Source: Leptobrachium leishanense (Eukaryota > Chordata > Amphibia > Anura > Megophryidae). From it: a DNA stretch of 64,000 nt. Shown in pieces: positions 1 to 9,605 of this stretch. Location of the stretch: positions 350,012,442-350,076,441 of the forward strand of contig CM019063.1 in assembly GCA_009667805.1 (NCBI GenBank). Direction: 5' to 3'. Position numbers and translations under genes: made by a program. Numbering within the stretch: the first letter of the stretch is position 1; each line of letters opens with the position of its first letter. A model generated the notes under the pieces. The model did not search any database. It was not told the DNA's origin and was given only the letters and a program-made list of their open reading frames with translations.

Positions 1-429
1 CAAATATGCAAAATAGAGAGGTATGTAATAAGTGATGTCATTTATTCTATAACTGTGAATACAGAACATGTAGAGGTCATTCATTCCGCAGTACACTTCA
101 CTGAGGTTACACACCATTTCAACTCAGACCACACTTAATTTCTCCCTTATGGACTTTAAATTTTATTTTCTCACTCTCAGGCATTGATATCTCTCATATA
201 CCAAGAGTATACTCAAGGAGATGCTAAAAGACACTCTCACAAAGAAACAAAGAATCTAAGATATAATATCTTATAAATACCCTCACACACTCTCCAAGTA
301 TTACATTATATCCAAAGAATTTATTGCTGCTGAAGATTGCAGAAACGTTTGAATCCAGACCTTGGACAGGTAATGTATGGAAAGCAAAAATAGTGGGATT
401 GATGTAAGAGATATATATATATATATATA
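1..429. other. Flanking AT-rich sequence, no gene
   Basis: No coding region is recognisable. A run of alternating AT at 410-431 abuts the Penelope-like element. Bases 324-352 hold a degenerate hammerhead-like string (CTGCTGA, a short inverted repeat, then GAAACGTT). This hints that the flank is itself an old PLE remnant, but it is too decayed to call. Confidence 0.5.
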
Positions 430-1200
430 TAGAATGGCAAGAATGCAAGCACTCATAGGGTTTTCCAAAGTAATCTTCCTTTAATGAATCCAAAAGTCAA
501 CGTTTCGGCTCAACACTGAGCCTTCATCAGGACAAACATATTTAAAAGCAAAACTTGTGTCTGTTTAAATACACACCCTAATTAAACAATAATCACAAGT
601 CCCCCCCACAGAAGTACCCCACTGACCAATGGGACAGAACAGCTATCATTTGCACATGAGGATCAGCATCAGGCACCATCTGATGACATCAGCCCGGTTA
701 ACCCTGTAGCCATGGCAACCTTGCAGGGTATTACTTGAGGGCATCACCAAAGCGATACTAGCCCCCACCACCCCATGTTGGCAAAGTTAATGAAAGTTTA
801 AGAAAAGAGCCGATCTCCAAACGTCTGCAATCATGATAGAATTCGAGAGTGTGTATTAGCGCTGTGCGCCGTATATTGGCGTCTCTCCGGTTGTCAAGGC
901 AACCATGACGCATGGCCTGAGGTCGGACCAAAATACTGCTTGCCTGGTCCCGCCCCTCACTCTCTCGTGGTCAAAACGGGACCATCTGCGGGAAAACAAA
1001 AACACACTACCCCCTTTATTTTTAAAACCAAAGATAAGTATACAAATAACAACCGGTGTAACTACACCGATCGGCGCCGCCAGGCAAAAACTAAGATCTT
1101 ATTAAGCCTCCCTATTTGCATCTATTAATTGCTGGTATTCGAATTTACAAAAAATTCCAAAAATTTCAAAAAATTTTTTTCCAAAAAAACCCTTTTCAAA
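430..1200 (+). repeat. PLE left inverted arm (pseudo-LTR)
   Basis: This arm is the reverse complement of about 3900-4674. The pairing is gap-free to at least 1128, and the C-homopolymer near 601 has the same length in both arms. It breaks down only in the A/T-homopolymer stretch 1150-1210. PLEs are known to carry terminal repeats in direct or inverted orientation. Short open frames such as 905-1105 appear in both arms and are not genes. Confidence 0.9.
496..533 (-). ncRNA. Hammerhead ribozyme motif, left PLE arm
   Basis: This is the mirror copy of the 4571-4608 motif, on the minus strand. It has the CUGAUGA box, a 6-bp stem II (GGCUCA/UGAGCC), GAAA, a minimal stem III in ACGU, and a GUC/GAC stem I. 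Hammerheads are an established feature of PLE terminal repeats. Confidence 0.8.
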
Positions 1201-1213
1201 AAATTTTTTTGGA

Positions 1214-1624
1214 GTGACGACCTTAAGGAAAATTGAACAAGAAGTAACAAAGTACAAAAATGAACTAATTCGTTTTAAAAAAGAAAAGTTTGAAAAGGTT
1301 AAACAAGATTACCTGCAACATCGTGTGTATCGTTGGTTAAGTGGAGAACCAAATAGAAGACCTTACAGAAACCAAAAGAATCGCATACGCAAACCTAGAG
1401 TGCAGACCATCGATGTCACCTCGGGTGAGTCTGCATCTGAAAATGAACCTTCCACAGATTCTCAGGTACCCCCAAAGGATTTTCTAGGGGTCCCGGACAC
1501 CTTGAACCCTGGCGGCACAGTTACACGCAGCCGCGGGAAAACCATAGAGGAAGGCGAGTCATCAGGAGGGGGCAACAAGGGAAGTCCAAGTGGCGTCAAA
1601 AACAAACCACCCTTGAAGAAATAA
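1214..1624 (+). pseudogene. N-terminal part of PLE protein, frameshifted
   Basis: The 136-aa frame begins with a lysine/glutamate-rich segment (residues 1-45, likely helical) and continues with a polar, low-complexity stretch. This is the usual N-terminal architecture ahead of a PLE reverse transcriptase. The frame stops at 1622-1624. The continuation, with the PLE-type block NPVFNLSDRIL, lies in another frame from about 1600 on, so one frameshift separates them. A similar charged segment occurs in the reversed fragment at 23413-23679. The initiating ATG is uncertain because it lies at the edge of the inverted arm. Confidence 0.7.
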
Positions 1625-3831
1625 ATCCTGTATTTAACCTTTCTGATAGGATTCTAACTGATGTGGAGGTTGGTATCCTCAGCAGGGGACTATCCTTTGT
1701 CCCATCCTCTAGACCTGATGACTTCCAATGGAATGTGGAACTTTTCAAATTTGGACGCACTTTGCGTTTGGCGGATTTTTTCAAGAACGAGTCTACTAGT
1801 GATGCAACTTTATTTCGATAAAAAAGTCGATTTGATCCCCTTCCTAACCAGCCATCTATTAAAACGTTTTTACGTCAAGTGAAATCTGACGTCAACATAC
1901 TCATGAAACAACACGCACCTAAACATAGCAACATCTCCAGACAAGAACGTGAAGCAATTAAGAATCTATCCGATGATGCCACTATAATCATAAGGCAGGC
2001 AGATAAGGGAGGGGCCATCACCATCCTGAATTACACTTACTATGCTAGAGAAATGTATTCCCAGCTTTTAGATGGAGTTACCTATTCCCTGTTACCATGT
2101 GATCCAACATCAGAAATCATGTCTAAATTTGAAAAAAGCATACAAAGAGGACTATCAGCTGGTCACATCAATGAGGATTTGTTTCAGTATCTACTTAAAC
2201 CTCATCCGAGGACACCTGTTGTGTACGGAATACCAAAGATCCACAAAGATCCAGTAGCTCCACCACTACGCCCAATTGTCTCAGCCACAGGGGGAGTCAT
2301 TGAGCCAACAGCCAAATGGCTCGACTTTTTATTTAAAGCACCGGTACAGTGTATCCCCACGTGTATTAAAGATACTAATGATTTTTTGCAGAGACTCAAA
2401 TCGGTTGTGGTAAACTGTGACAAAGTGGTTTTCATGACGTTAGATGTGAAAAGTTTATACACGGTGATTCCGCATGGGGGAGGGCTCGAGGCCATGAGGT
2501 GGTTGCTATCTAATTCTGTAAACTATGATGGTCCATGTGTGGAGTTTGTTTTGGAGTTGTTGGCGTTGGCATTGGAAAATAATTACTTCAGGTTTGAGGA
2601 CAAGTGGTACCTGCAGCGCACTGGGATGTCCATGGGGGCCGCTATGGCCCCCATGTACGCCAATGCCTACATGTACAAATTTGAGATTGATAATATCTTA
2701 ACCCAATTTCCAGATAAAATCGTTGAATATGTACGTTTCATTGACGACATCTTTATATTGTGGCGGGGTACGGTAAATGAAGCAAGGGAAATTGAGCAGT
2801 GCATAAACAATTTGGATACACCTATTAAGGTCACCAGTACAGTGAATGAACATTCCATCAATTTTTTGGATGTAAGGGTATTTAAAAAAGACAACTGCTT
2901 ACAATATTCCTTGTTTTCCAAGCCTACAGACCGCAACACTTTGCTCCATGAGCAAAGTGCACACCCAGAGCATTTGAAGCGATCGCTACCTTATTCTCAA
3001 CTTTTGAGGGTTATAAGGAATAATAGCGATGTGACCACTAGGGAGGAACAGATTTCCGACATGTGTCGGAAGTTTTCCTCTCGGGGTTACTCTGAAACAG
3101 TACTTACAGCTGCCCTGGAGAGAGCGAGAGCCCCCAGGAAAGAAAAAAGTGGGTTGGATAGATTCAAATTTCCCCTCACCTTCGATACAGGTTCCAATAA
3201 AATCACCTCAGTGGTGAGGAGGAACTGGTCGGTCCTGGAAAAGGATCAAAATCTGCCCGAGACTTTTAGACACAAACCGATGTTCTGTTATCGCAAAAAC
3301 CGCAGTTTGAAAGATTTTTTGGTAAAGGCGGATCCCATTAAAAGTTATGATCAAAACCAAAATCAATTTAAAAACTTAGGATGTAAAAGGTGTTTAGGCT
3401 GCGTTACCTGCGGCCATATGATCCCCTCAAAAGAGTTCAGACATCCCCATACAGGGAAGCGATACTTCATAAGACACCTTATTACTTGCAGAACTGAGTT
3501 TGTGGTCTATAAAATCTTATGCCCTTGTGGCCTTGCCTATGTGGGCAAGACCACAACCCAGCTCTGTGAGAGAATACGCAACCATAGATCTAACATCAGG
3601 ATTGCGTATAGGGATGGCAGGGCGGACAAGCCAGTGGCTCGGCATTTTCTTCAATGCGGCCACCCTTTGTCCTCATTAAAGTTTCTGGCGATAGACCATG
3701 TCCCTCCCCCAAGGAGAGGGGGTGACAGAGCCTTAATCCTTTTACAAAGAGAGGCACAGTGGATCCATAGATTGGACACTGTTTTTCCACGGGGATTAAA
3801 TGAGAGGAATGTTTTTTCTGCTTTCCTGTAA
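1618..3831 (+). pseudogene. PLE reverse transcriptase / GIY-YIG endonuclease, interrupted
   Basis: The frame opens with the PLE N-terminal block (NPVFNLSDRIL, then GLSFVP) and meets an in-frame TAA at 1819-1821. It then runs open to 3831. The first codon of the long open part is GTG within that frame, so it is not a real start. RT landmarks, counted from 1879, are YGIPKIHK near residue 115, LDVKSLY near 186, GMSMGAAMAPMYAN near 249 and the catalytic RFIDDIF near 285-291. A cysteine cluster CKRCLGCVTC lies near 502. The GIY-YIG nuclease follows (VYKI near 541, YVGKT near 554, then R-x-R-x-H). With the upstream frameshift this copy cannot make the full protein, although RT and nuclease motifs are intact. 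Confidence 0.92.
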
Positions 3832-3894
3832 TTCTGTGTAATTTTTGAAAGAATTTTTGAAGAAAAAATTTTTGAAGAAAAAATTTTTGAAGAA

Positions 3895-4674
3895 AAAATT
3901 TTTTTGAAAAGGGTTTTTTTGGAAAAAATTTTTTTTGAAATTTTTGGAATTTTTTGTAAATTCGAATACCAGCAATTAATAGATGCAAATAGGGAGGCTT
4001 AATAAGATCTTAGTTTTTGCCTGGCGGCGCCGATCGGTGTAGTTACACCGGTTGTTATTTGTATACTTATCTTTGGTTTTAAAAATAAAGGGGGTAGTGT
4101 GTTTTTGTTTTCCCGCAGATGGTCCCGTTTTGACCACGAGAGAGTGAGGGGCGGGACCAGGCAAGCAGTATTTTGGTCCGACCTCAGGCCATGCGTCATG
4201 GTTGCCTTGACAACCGGAGAGACGCCAATATACGGCGCACAGCGCTAATACACACTCTCGAATTCTATCATGATTGCAGACGTTTGGAGATCGGCTCTTT
4301 TCTTAAACTTTCATTAACTTTGCCAACATGGGGTGGTGGGGGCTAGTATCGCTTTGGTGATGCCCTCAAGTAATACCCTGCAAGGTTGCCATGGCTACAG
4401 GGTTAACCGGGCTGATGTCATCAGATGGTGCCTGATGCTGATCCTCATGTGCAAATGATAGCTGTTCTGTCCCATTGGTCAGTGGGGTACTTCTGTGGGG
4501 GGGACTTGTGATTATTGTTTAATTAGGGTGTGTATTTAAACAGACACAAGTTTTGCTTTTAAATATGTTTGTCCTGATGAAGGCTCAGTGTTGAGCCGAA
4601 ACGTTGACTTTTGGATTCATTAAAGGAAGATTACTTTGGAAAACCCTATGAGTGCTTGCATTCTTGCCATTCTA
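3895..4674 (+). repeat. PLE right inverted arm
   Basis: Reverse complement of 430-1200. The inner edge is a run of short A/T homopolymers with a repeated GAAGAAAAAATTTTT unit at 3853-3900. The arm carries the sense hammerhead motif and ends at 4674. Confidence 0.9.
4571..4608 (+). ncRNA. Hammerhead ribozyme motif, right PLE arm
   Basis: All conserved core elements are present in order: GUC (stem I), CUGAUGA, A, GGCUCA, loop GUGU, UGAGCC (stem II), GAAA, CGU, then UU and GAC closing stem I. Stem III is minimal and self-complementary, as in PLE hammerheads, which are thought to work best as dimers. Predicted cleavage is after GUU at 4605. Activity is inferred, not shown. Confidence 0.8.
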
Positions 4675-4755
4675 CATTGATTCTAGCCTTTGCTTAAGCA
4701 CCGGGTGAGAGTGGAACCCTGCAGTGAACCGTGAGTGCAAAACCTTCGTGTACAT

Positions 4756-5580
4756 TTTATATATATATAAAATATTGAGTGCTGCCCTTCTTGTGTATTT
4801 TATATATATATATAGGTGTATATATGTTGCAATGGATATAGACTGAGATTTATCTCAGATTATCGCTAGATCGTGACTTTTGAAATATTTCTAACCTGCA
4901 GTATAGAAATATATATAAAGTGTCTGGTAACCGGATAATTGTCCTAAGTATTTGTTGCAGCAGTATATACATAAATATATATATAAAATTTGGAAGAGCT
5001 ATTGTGATTGAAGTAATAAGCAGGGATATTATAACCTATAACTTAAAAAGCAGAAGATTAGAAGCTTAATTCTCGTTATTAGGGGAGGATTCACTAAATA
5101 AGTTTTCTTATCATTCTAAAAATAGATCATCTTTTGTAGATCCAGGTAGCACAAGGAGATCTACATATATATCTACAAGATACAAGCTCGTTTTAAATAC
5201 TGGTTTCCTGGGAATACATGTTAATTGTTTTCTTTAAGCATGATGTTTATTAAATTGAACTAACCATCGATGTAATAGTTACTAACTGATTAAAAGTAAA
5301 TGGTATTAAATCATTTATGCAGTTATTAACAGGATAACATATGTTAAAAGCTAGAAATCTGTGTGCTGATGGATGATGTTGTGTTTTATAAATCTTTGAT
5401 TATGTTGGGAGATTAAAATCTTTTTGCATACGTAATAAATATATATATTTTTATCTCAGCTGGTTGGTTTTATTTTTTAAAACAAAACACGTACAATTAA
5501 AAGAAACTTAGGAGAACTTCTGAGAAATACAGACGATTGATGTTTATATCGTATAAATTTCTTACCTGATTAAAATCTCA
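4756..5580. other. AT-rich sequence, nothing recognised
   Basis: The stretch has several short TA microsatellites (around 4760, 4802, 4975) and no coding potential or recognisable repeat termini. Confidence 0.5.
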
Positions 5581-6115
5581 GACAGATCCCATTTGTGCAG
5601 AATTAAGTTCAAAATCCTTACCCTGACCTACAAAACCCTCACTAACTCAGCTCCCCACTACCTGTCCTCACTAATCACCAAATACACCCCAACCCGCTCC
5701 CTAAGGTCAAACAGTGACCTATGCCTAGCTTCTCCCCGCATCACCTCTTCCCATGATAGACTGCAGGACTTCTCACGCGCAGCCCCCATTCTCTGGAACG
5801 CTCTCCCTCGTACAGTCAGACTTTCCCCGAATTTCTCTTCCTTCAAACGCTCCCTTAAAATGTTCCTATTTAGAGAAGCCTACCACCCAACTCACTGATG
5901 CAACCATCAATTACTCTTACCTTGCAGTCCTCTCCTCCTGTTTCCAACCCCAACCCTTCTAGATTGTGAGTTCCTACGGGAATAGGGCCCTCATCTCCTC
6001 CTGTACCGTTTATCAAATGTTGTTCAATGTTTTGTAACCCTGTCTATACTTTGCCTATTGTACAGCGCTGCGGAATATGCTGGCGCTTTATAAATAAAGA
6101 ATAATAATAAAAATT
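5581..6115 (+). mobile_element. L2-type LINE, 3' end
   Basis: The segment holds the last about 100 codons of an L2-clade LINE followed by its characteristic 3' UTR. The UTR has a GATTGTGAG block at 5962, then CAGCGCTGCGGAATATG and GCGCTTTATAAATAAA near 6065-6100, ending in an AATAA-rich tail. The 5' truncation is typical of target-primed LINE insertions. A second, older L2 copy spans 54.06-57.0 kb. Confidence 0.85.
5593..5898 (+). pseudogene. L2 LINE ORF2 C-terminus
   Basis: The 101-aa frame matches the C-terminal tail of L2-clade RT proteins. It opens with FKILTLTYKTL and continues with PHYLSSLITKYTP, RSLRSNSDL, the AAPILWNALP block and FKRSLKMFLFREAY. The endonuclease and RT domains are absent because the element is 5' truncated, so it encodes nothing functional. 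Confidence 0.85.
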
Positions 6116-6119
6116 AAAT

Positions 6120-6356
6120 TAGTGTTTTAGCTGTGTGGTATTCTGGTTTATGTTTGAACCATACTACAGTCTCTGTTGTTTGTTTATCTGGTGTGAGTCC
6201 TAATCGTAGGAATCCAGTTTTGTTGTATGTCCCTGCTGGTTGCAGCTCTAACCTCAAGTTCTATATGTGAGTCCTGCCCTGCATGTCGCTGACTATATTT
6301 CTGTCTAGTCTGTTTTTATGGTTTATGTTGTGTGTATCTATTGCAGCAGCTCATTG
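6120..6356. other. Unclassified sequence, left of hAT insertion
   Basis: This T-rich segment was continuous with 9606 onward before the hAT inserted. The joined sequence has a polyadenylation-like AATAAA at 9861 and could be an LTR-type repeat, but no clean termini were found. Confidence 0.35.
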
Positions 6357-6364
6357 TTCTAGTA
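6357..6364. repeat. 8-bp target duplication, left (TTCTAGTA)
   Basis: Identical to 9598-9605. An 8-bp duplication is the hAT hallmark and fixes the ends of the element. Confidence 0.92.
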
Positions 6365-6530
6365 CGGGTGTCGGCAACCCGCGGCTCCGGAGCCGCATGC
6401 GGCTCTCTTTCACTTTTTCCGCGGCTCCCGCAGCTCCCTCCCTTTGCGTAGCGTGGGGGGAGCTGGGGGGGCCGTGGCCCCGGGCGCAGTTTTGTTAGGG
6501 GCGCATTTGCGCCCCTAAAACTGGCCCGGG

Positions 6531-6789
6531 GGTTGAGGGGACCCAGATGCCGGGCAGCGCGGGAGCGCCTGCCCGGTCTTGAACAGTCCGTCCTGTGGAT
6601 GCGGCTGTGTGCGTGCGCAGCCGGTCACGTGGTCCGGCTAATCAGGTGGTACTGAGTCTCTGTACCACCTGACTGGCCGGACCGCGTGACCGGCTGCGCA
6701 CGCACACAGCCGCATCCACTTCACAGGACGGACTGTTCAAGACCGGGCAGGCTCTCCCGTACTGCCTGGCATCTGGGTCCCTCAACCCC
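6531..6789. repeat. GC-rich hairpin (module A)
   Basis: This imperfect palindrome of about 260 bp has arms beginning GGTTGAGG and ending CCTCAACC. Its apex lies at the TGGTACTGAGTCTCTGTACCA stretch around 6645-6665. It contains CACGTG near 6627. The same hairpin recurs at 58635-58898 in another hAT, and its apex core recurs at 16757-16870. In the hAT it lies in the presumed 5' untranslated region of the transposase gene. Confidence 0.85.
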
Positions 6790-6812
6790 CGCCGGAGCTG
6801 CCTGGGGCTAGA

Positions 6813-7290
6813 ATCCAGGTGAGAGCTGGGGGCAAATCCATGTGTGACCTGGGGGCAAATCCATGTGTGAGCTGGGGGCAAATCCATGACCTGGGGGCAA
6901 ATCCATGACCTGGGGGCAAATCCATGACCTGGGGGCAAATCCATGAGCTGGGGGGCAAATCCATGAGCTGGGGGGCAAATCCATGAGCTGTGGGGCAAAT
7001 CCATGAGCTGGGGAGCAAATCCATGAGCTGGGGGGCAAATCCATGAGCTGGGGAGCAAATCCATGAGCTGGGGAGCAAATCCATGAGCTGGGGGGCAAAT
7101 CCATGAGCTGGGGAGCAAATCCATGAGCTGGGGGGCAAATCCATGAGCTGGGGGCAAATCCATGAGCTGGGGGCAAATCCATGAGCTGGGGGCAAATCCA
7201 TGAGCTGGGGGCAAATCCATGAGCTGGGGGGCAAATCCATGAGCTGGGGGCAAATCCATGAGCTGGGGGCAAATCCATGAGCTGGGGCAG
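6813..7290. repeat. 19-20-bp minisatellite (module A)
   Basis: About 24 units of 19-20 bp of the type CAAATCCATGAGCTGGGGG. The first units carry longer variants (TGTGTGACCTGG, TGTGAGCTGG). The complementary strand reads CTCATGGATTTGCCCC, the same unit as the 57.6-58.6 kb array and related to arrays at 35.1, 49.1 and 56.8 kb. Open frames with MDLPPAHGF repeats on the minus strand are translations of this array. By position it would lie inside a 5'UTR intron. Confidence 0.92.
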
Positions 7291-7402
7291 TGGGGGGAGG
7301 TGTGTGGGGGGGGTCCTATTGGGTATGTGGGGGGGTCCTATTGTGTATGTGGGGGGTCCTATTGGGTCCTATTGTCTATGTTTCTGTTTGACCCCCTGGT
7401 AG
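6819..7402 (+). promoter_or_regulatory. Predicted 5'UTR intron of hAT transposase
   Basis: A donor consensus CCAG|GTGAG lies at 6815-6823, right at the hairpin/minisatellite edge. A polypyrimidine stretch TTTCTGTTTGACCCCCTGGTAG ends at 7402, seven bases before the transposase ATG. The whole minisatellite would be intronic. This is inferred from splice-site consensus only. Confidence 0.5.
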
Positions 7403-7409
7403 GCCAGCC

Positions 7410-9344
7410 ATGGATAAAGGCAAGAAGAGAAAAATTTCTGAAGAAAACAGAGTGTTTAATGATACATGGACAGAATCATTTGCATTCTCTACTGACGAGA
7501 CTGGTTTACCAGTATGCTTAATATGTGGTGAGAAATTAGCAAACCACAAAAAGTCCAATATTGCAAGACATTTCCAGAATAAACACACAGCCTTTGCTGA
7601 AAAATATCCAGATGGAGATGAGAGACGAAAAGCCGTTGCAGAACTTATGAGGAAGGTTAATATGAGCAAAAATAATTTCAAGAAGTGGGTGAAGTCTGCA
7701 AATTCCACAACATATGCTAGTTTTGTGGCCGCTCAGGAAATAGTCAAGCACGGGAAGCCCTTCACAGATGGAGAGTATATAAAAGAAACATTCATTAAGA
7801 TTTCGGAACATCTATACATGGACGTCAAAAACAAGAATGAAATTGTGCAGAAAATCAAAGACATGCCACTCTCTGCGAAGACTGTCAAAGACAGAACCCT
7901 AAAAATGGCAGAAAACATTAGCAAACAGCAAATTCAAGACATTAATTCAGCTGTGGCGTACTCCATCGCCTGTGATGAGTCCAAAGATAAAGGTGATATT
8001 GAACAAATAGCGCTGTTCTGCCGATATGTGAACTCTTTTGGGCCACAGGAAGAACTGATTGAGCTGATACCACTAAAAAACCAAACAAGGGGTGAGGATA
8101 TCCGTAAGGCTGTCCTGGACTTTTTAATTGCTAAAAAAATAAACACCAAACACCTGGTCTCAGTGGCTACTGATGGGGCACCGAGCATGAGAGGAGCACA
8201 GAAGGGCTTTGTGGCTCTACTGCAGAAGGCGCTTGGTAGAACGCTACTGTCATTTCATTGCATCTTGCACCAAGAGGCATTGTGTGCTCAAACATTTCCG
8301 CCGGAATGCACAAAAGTGATGGATGTGGTCATTCAGATTGTTAATAAGATAATGGCAAAGGGTTTAAACCACCGCCAGTTCCGTTTGTTATTGGATGAGG
8401 TGGAAAGCATATATTCTGACCTCCAGCTCCACAACAAGGTCCGGTGGCTGTCCAGAGGCGAGGTGCTAAAACGCTTTGTCACATGTTTGGAAGAAGTAAA
8501 AACCTTCCTGGCCAGCAAAGAGCTCACCTTTGCTGAGCTGGAACAGCCAGAGTGGCTGGAAAAATTACATTTTATGGTAGACATGACAGCACATCTAAAC
8601 ACGCTAAATACAACCCTTCAGGGGAAAGGAGGCACAGCCCTGCACATGCTGGAGGAGGTTTTGGCATTCGAGCGCAAGTTGACAGTGTTTGTCAAAGATT
8701 TACAGAGAGGTACACTGTCTCACTTTCCCTCTTTGAGAGAGTTCAAACAAAGTCATGATACGATCAATTTGGAATATTTCAAGTCTGCAATCACCGCAAT
8801 GCAAAGTTCGTTTGGGAAACGATTCTGTGAGTTCAGAGAGGAAAAAAACACATTATCCTTCCCTGTCACTCCCCTGGCGATTGATCCATCCCTATTGAAT
8901 ATGACTGCATTTGCAGGTGTAAGTCAACCTGATCTTGAGATGGAATTGGCCGATATAGCCGACAAAGATATATGGGTGTCCAAGTTCAAATGCTTGACCG
9001 CTACTCTTGAGGATGTTGCCCGTCAGAAGGCCATTCTGGCTCAGAATCATAAATATAGTGATATTGAAAACCTTCCCAAACAGGACAAACTTGTATTCGA
9101 AACATGGAATGCCATCCCCAACACTTATATAAATATGAAAACGTATGCATTTGGAGTGCTGTCGATCTTCGGCTCCACATATGTATGTGAGCAGGTCTTC
9201 TCCAACATGAACTATATTAAAAACAAACATCGATCACGCCTCACAGATGACAGCTTGCAAGCCTGTGTGAAAATGAAGGTGACGTCTTACAGCCCTGATG
9301 TGCAGACACTGGTCACTGAGGTTCAGGAGCAAAAATCCCATTAA
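7410..9344 (+). CDS. hAT transposase (Charlie / GTF2IRD2-like)
   Basis: This 644-aa transposase would excise and reinsert the element by binding its terminal repeats. A BED-type zinc finger spans about residues 37-60 (CLICGEKL...ARHFQNKH). RNase H-like catalytic positions are the aspartate in ACDESKDKGDIEQ (about 189), the aspartate in ATDGAPSMRG (about 254) and a glutamate in the C-terminal CEQVFSNMNYIKNKHR block (about 594), within the hATC dimerisation region. FHCILHQEALC near 282 is the usual hAT C..H block. The start at 7410 has a near-perfect Kozak context (GCCAGCCATGG). The frame has no stop or shift and reaches the normal family length, which suggests a recent or still active copy. 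Similar proteins have been domesticated in vertebrates, but the flanking inverted repeats and target duplication argue for a transposon here. Confidence 0.93.
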   Translation: MDKGKKRKISEENRVFNDTWTESFAFSTDETGLPVCLICGEKLANHKKSNIARHFQNKHTAFAEKYPDGDERRKAVAELMRKVNMSKNNFKKWVKSANSTTYASFVAAQEIVKHGKPFTDGEYIKETFIKISEHLYMDVKNKNEIVQKIKDMPLSAKTVKDRTLKMAENISKQQIQDINSAVAYSIACDESKDKGDIEQIALFCRYVNSFGPQEELIELIPLKNQTRGEDIRKAVLDFLIAKKINTKHLVSVATDGAPSMRGAQKGFVALLQKALGRTLLSFHCILHQEALCAQTFPPECTKVMDVVIQIVNKIMAKGLNHRQFRLLLDEVESIYSDLQLHNKVRWLSRGEVLKRFVTCLEEVKTFLASKELTFAELEQPEWLEKLHFMVDMTAHLNTLNTTLQGKGGTALHMLEEVLAFERKLTVFVKDLQRGTLSHFPSLREFKQSHDTINLEYFKSAITAMQSSFGKRFCEFREEKNTLSFPVTPLAIDPSLLNMTAFAGVSQPDLEMELADIADKDIWVSKFKCLTATLEDVARQKAILAQNHKYSDIENLPKQDKLVFETWNAIPNTYINMKTYAFGVLSIFGSTYVCEQVFSNMNYIKNKHRSRLTDDSLQACVKMKVTSYSPDVQTLVTEVQEQKSH

Positions 9345-9597
9345 CCAGGTAAATTAAATATTTTAATTAGCTATTAATGTGCAAAAATATATTTTACATT
9401 GTTAAGTGAAAAAGTCATTTTTTTCTTCAGATTGACAGCTGACTGCACGATCCTGTATATAGCATTAAGGTAAGAAACAATATATGCAGTGTTAGATTTG
9501 TTTTAAATGTCGCAATGGTTTTGCGGCTCCCAGTTTTTTTTTCCATTCGGAAACGGGTCCAAGTGGCTCTTTATGTCAAAAAGGTTGCAGACCCCTG

Positions 9598-9605
9598 TTC
9601 TAGTA
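9598..9605. repeat. 8-bp target duplication, right (TTCTAGTA)
   Basis: Perfect copy of 6357-6364. Confidence 0.92.

Larger units (their letters stand above)
430..4755 (+). mobile_element. Penelope-like retroelement with inverted terminal arms
   Basis: PLEs are retrotransposons whose protein joins a telomerase-like reverse transcriptase to a GIY-YIG nuclease. Here a core encoding both domains (1214-3831) lies between two inverted arms, 430-1200 and about 3900-4674. Every compared position from 430 to 1128 pairs with its mirror at 5104 minus the coordinate, without indels. About 80 nt (4675 to about 4755) follow the right arm unpaired and run into TA-rich DNA. The left arm also abuts a TA run, so a target duplication may exist but cannot be delimited. 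The coding region carries a frameshift and a stop, so the copy is not autonomous. Confidence 0.9.
6365..9597 (+). mobile_element. Complete hAT transposon (Charlie-like)
   Basis: The element is flanked by perfect 8-bp duplications TTCTAGTA. Its termini are inverted: left GGGTGTCGGCAACC, right (reverse complement) CAGGGGTCTGCAACC. The left terminus seems to have lost one or two outer bases. A subterminal palindrome-rich block (CGGCTCCGGAGCCGCATGCGGCTC) follows the left end. The element holds an uninterrupted 644-aa transposase and, upstream of it, a GC-rich hairpin and a minisatellite. By content it is the only candidate autonomous transposon in the window. Confidence 0.92.

Noticed and set aside
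905..1128. Small frames repeated at 3976-4199
   Set aside because: They lie in the inverted arms of the PLE and are duplicated by symmetry.
6642..7278. Overlapping 150-205-aa proline-rich open frames (MDLPPAHGF repeats) on the minus strand
   Set aside because: All three frames are open because the 19-20-bp array has no stops; they are translations of a minisatellite.
7410..9344. Domesticated host gene derived from a hAT transposase
   Set aside because: Perfect target duplication and terminal repeats show it is still part of a transposon.
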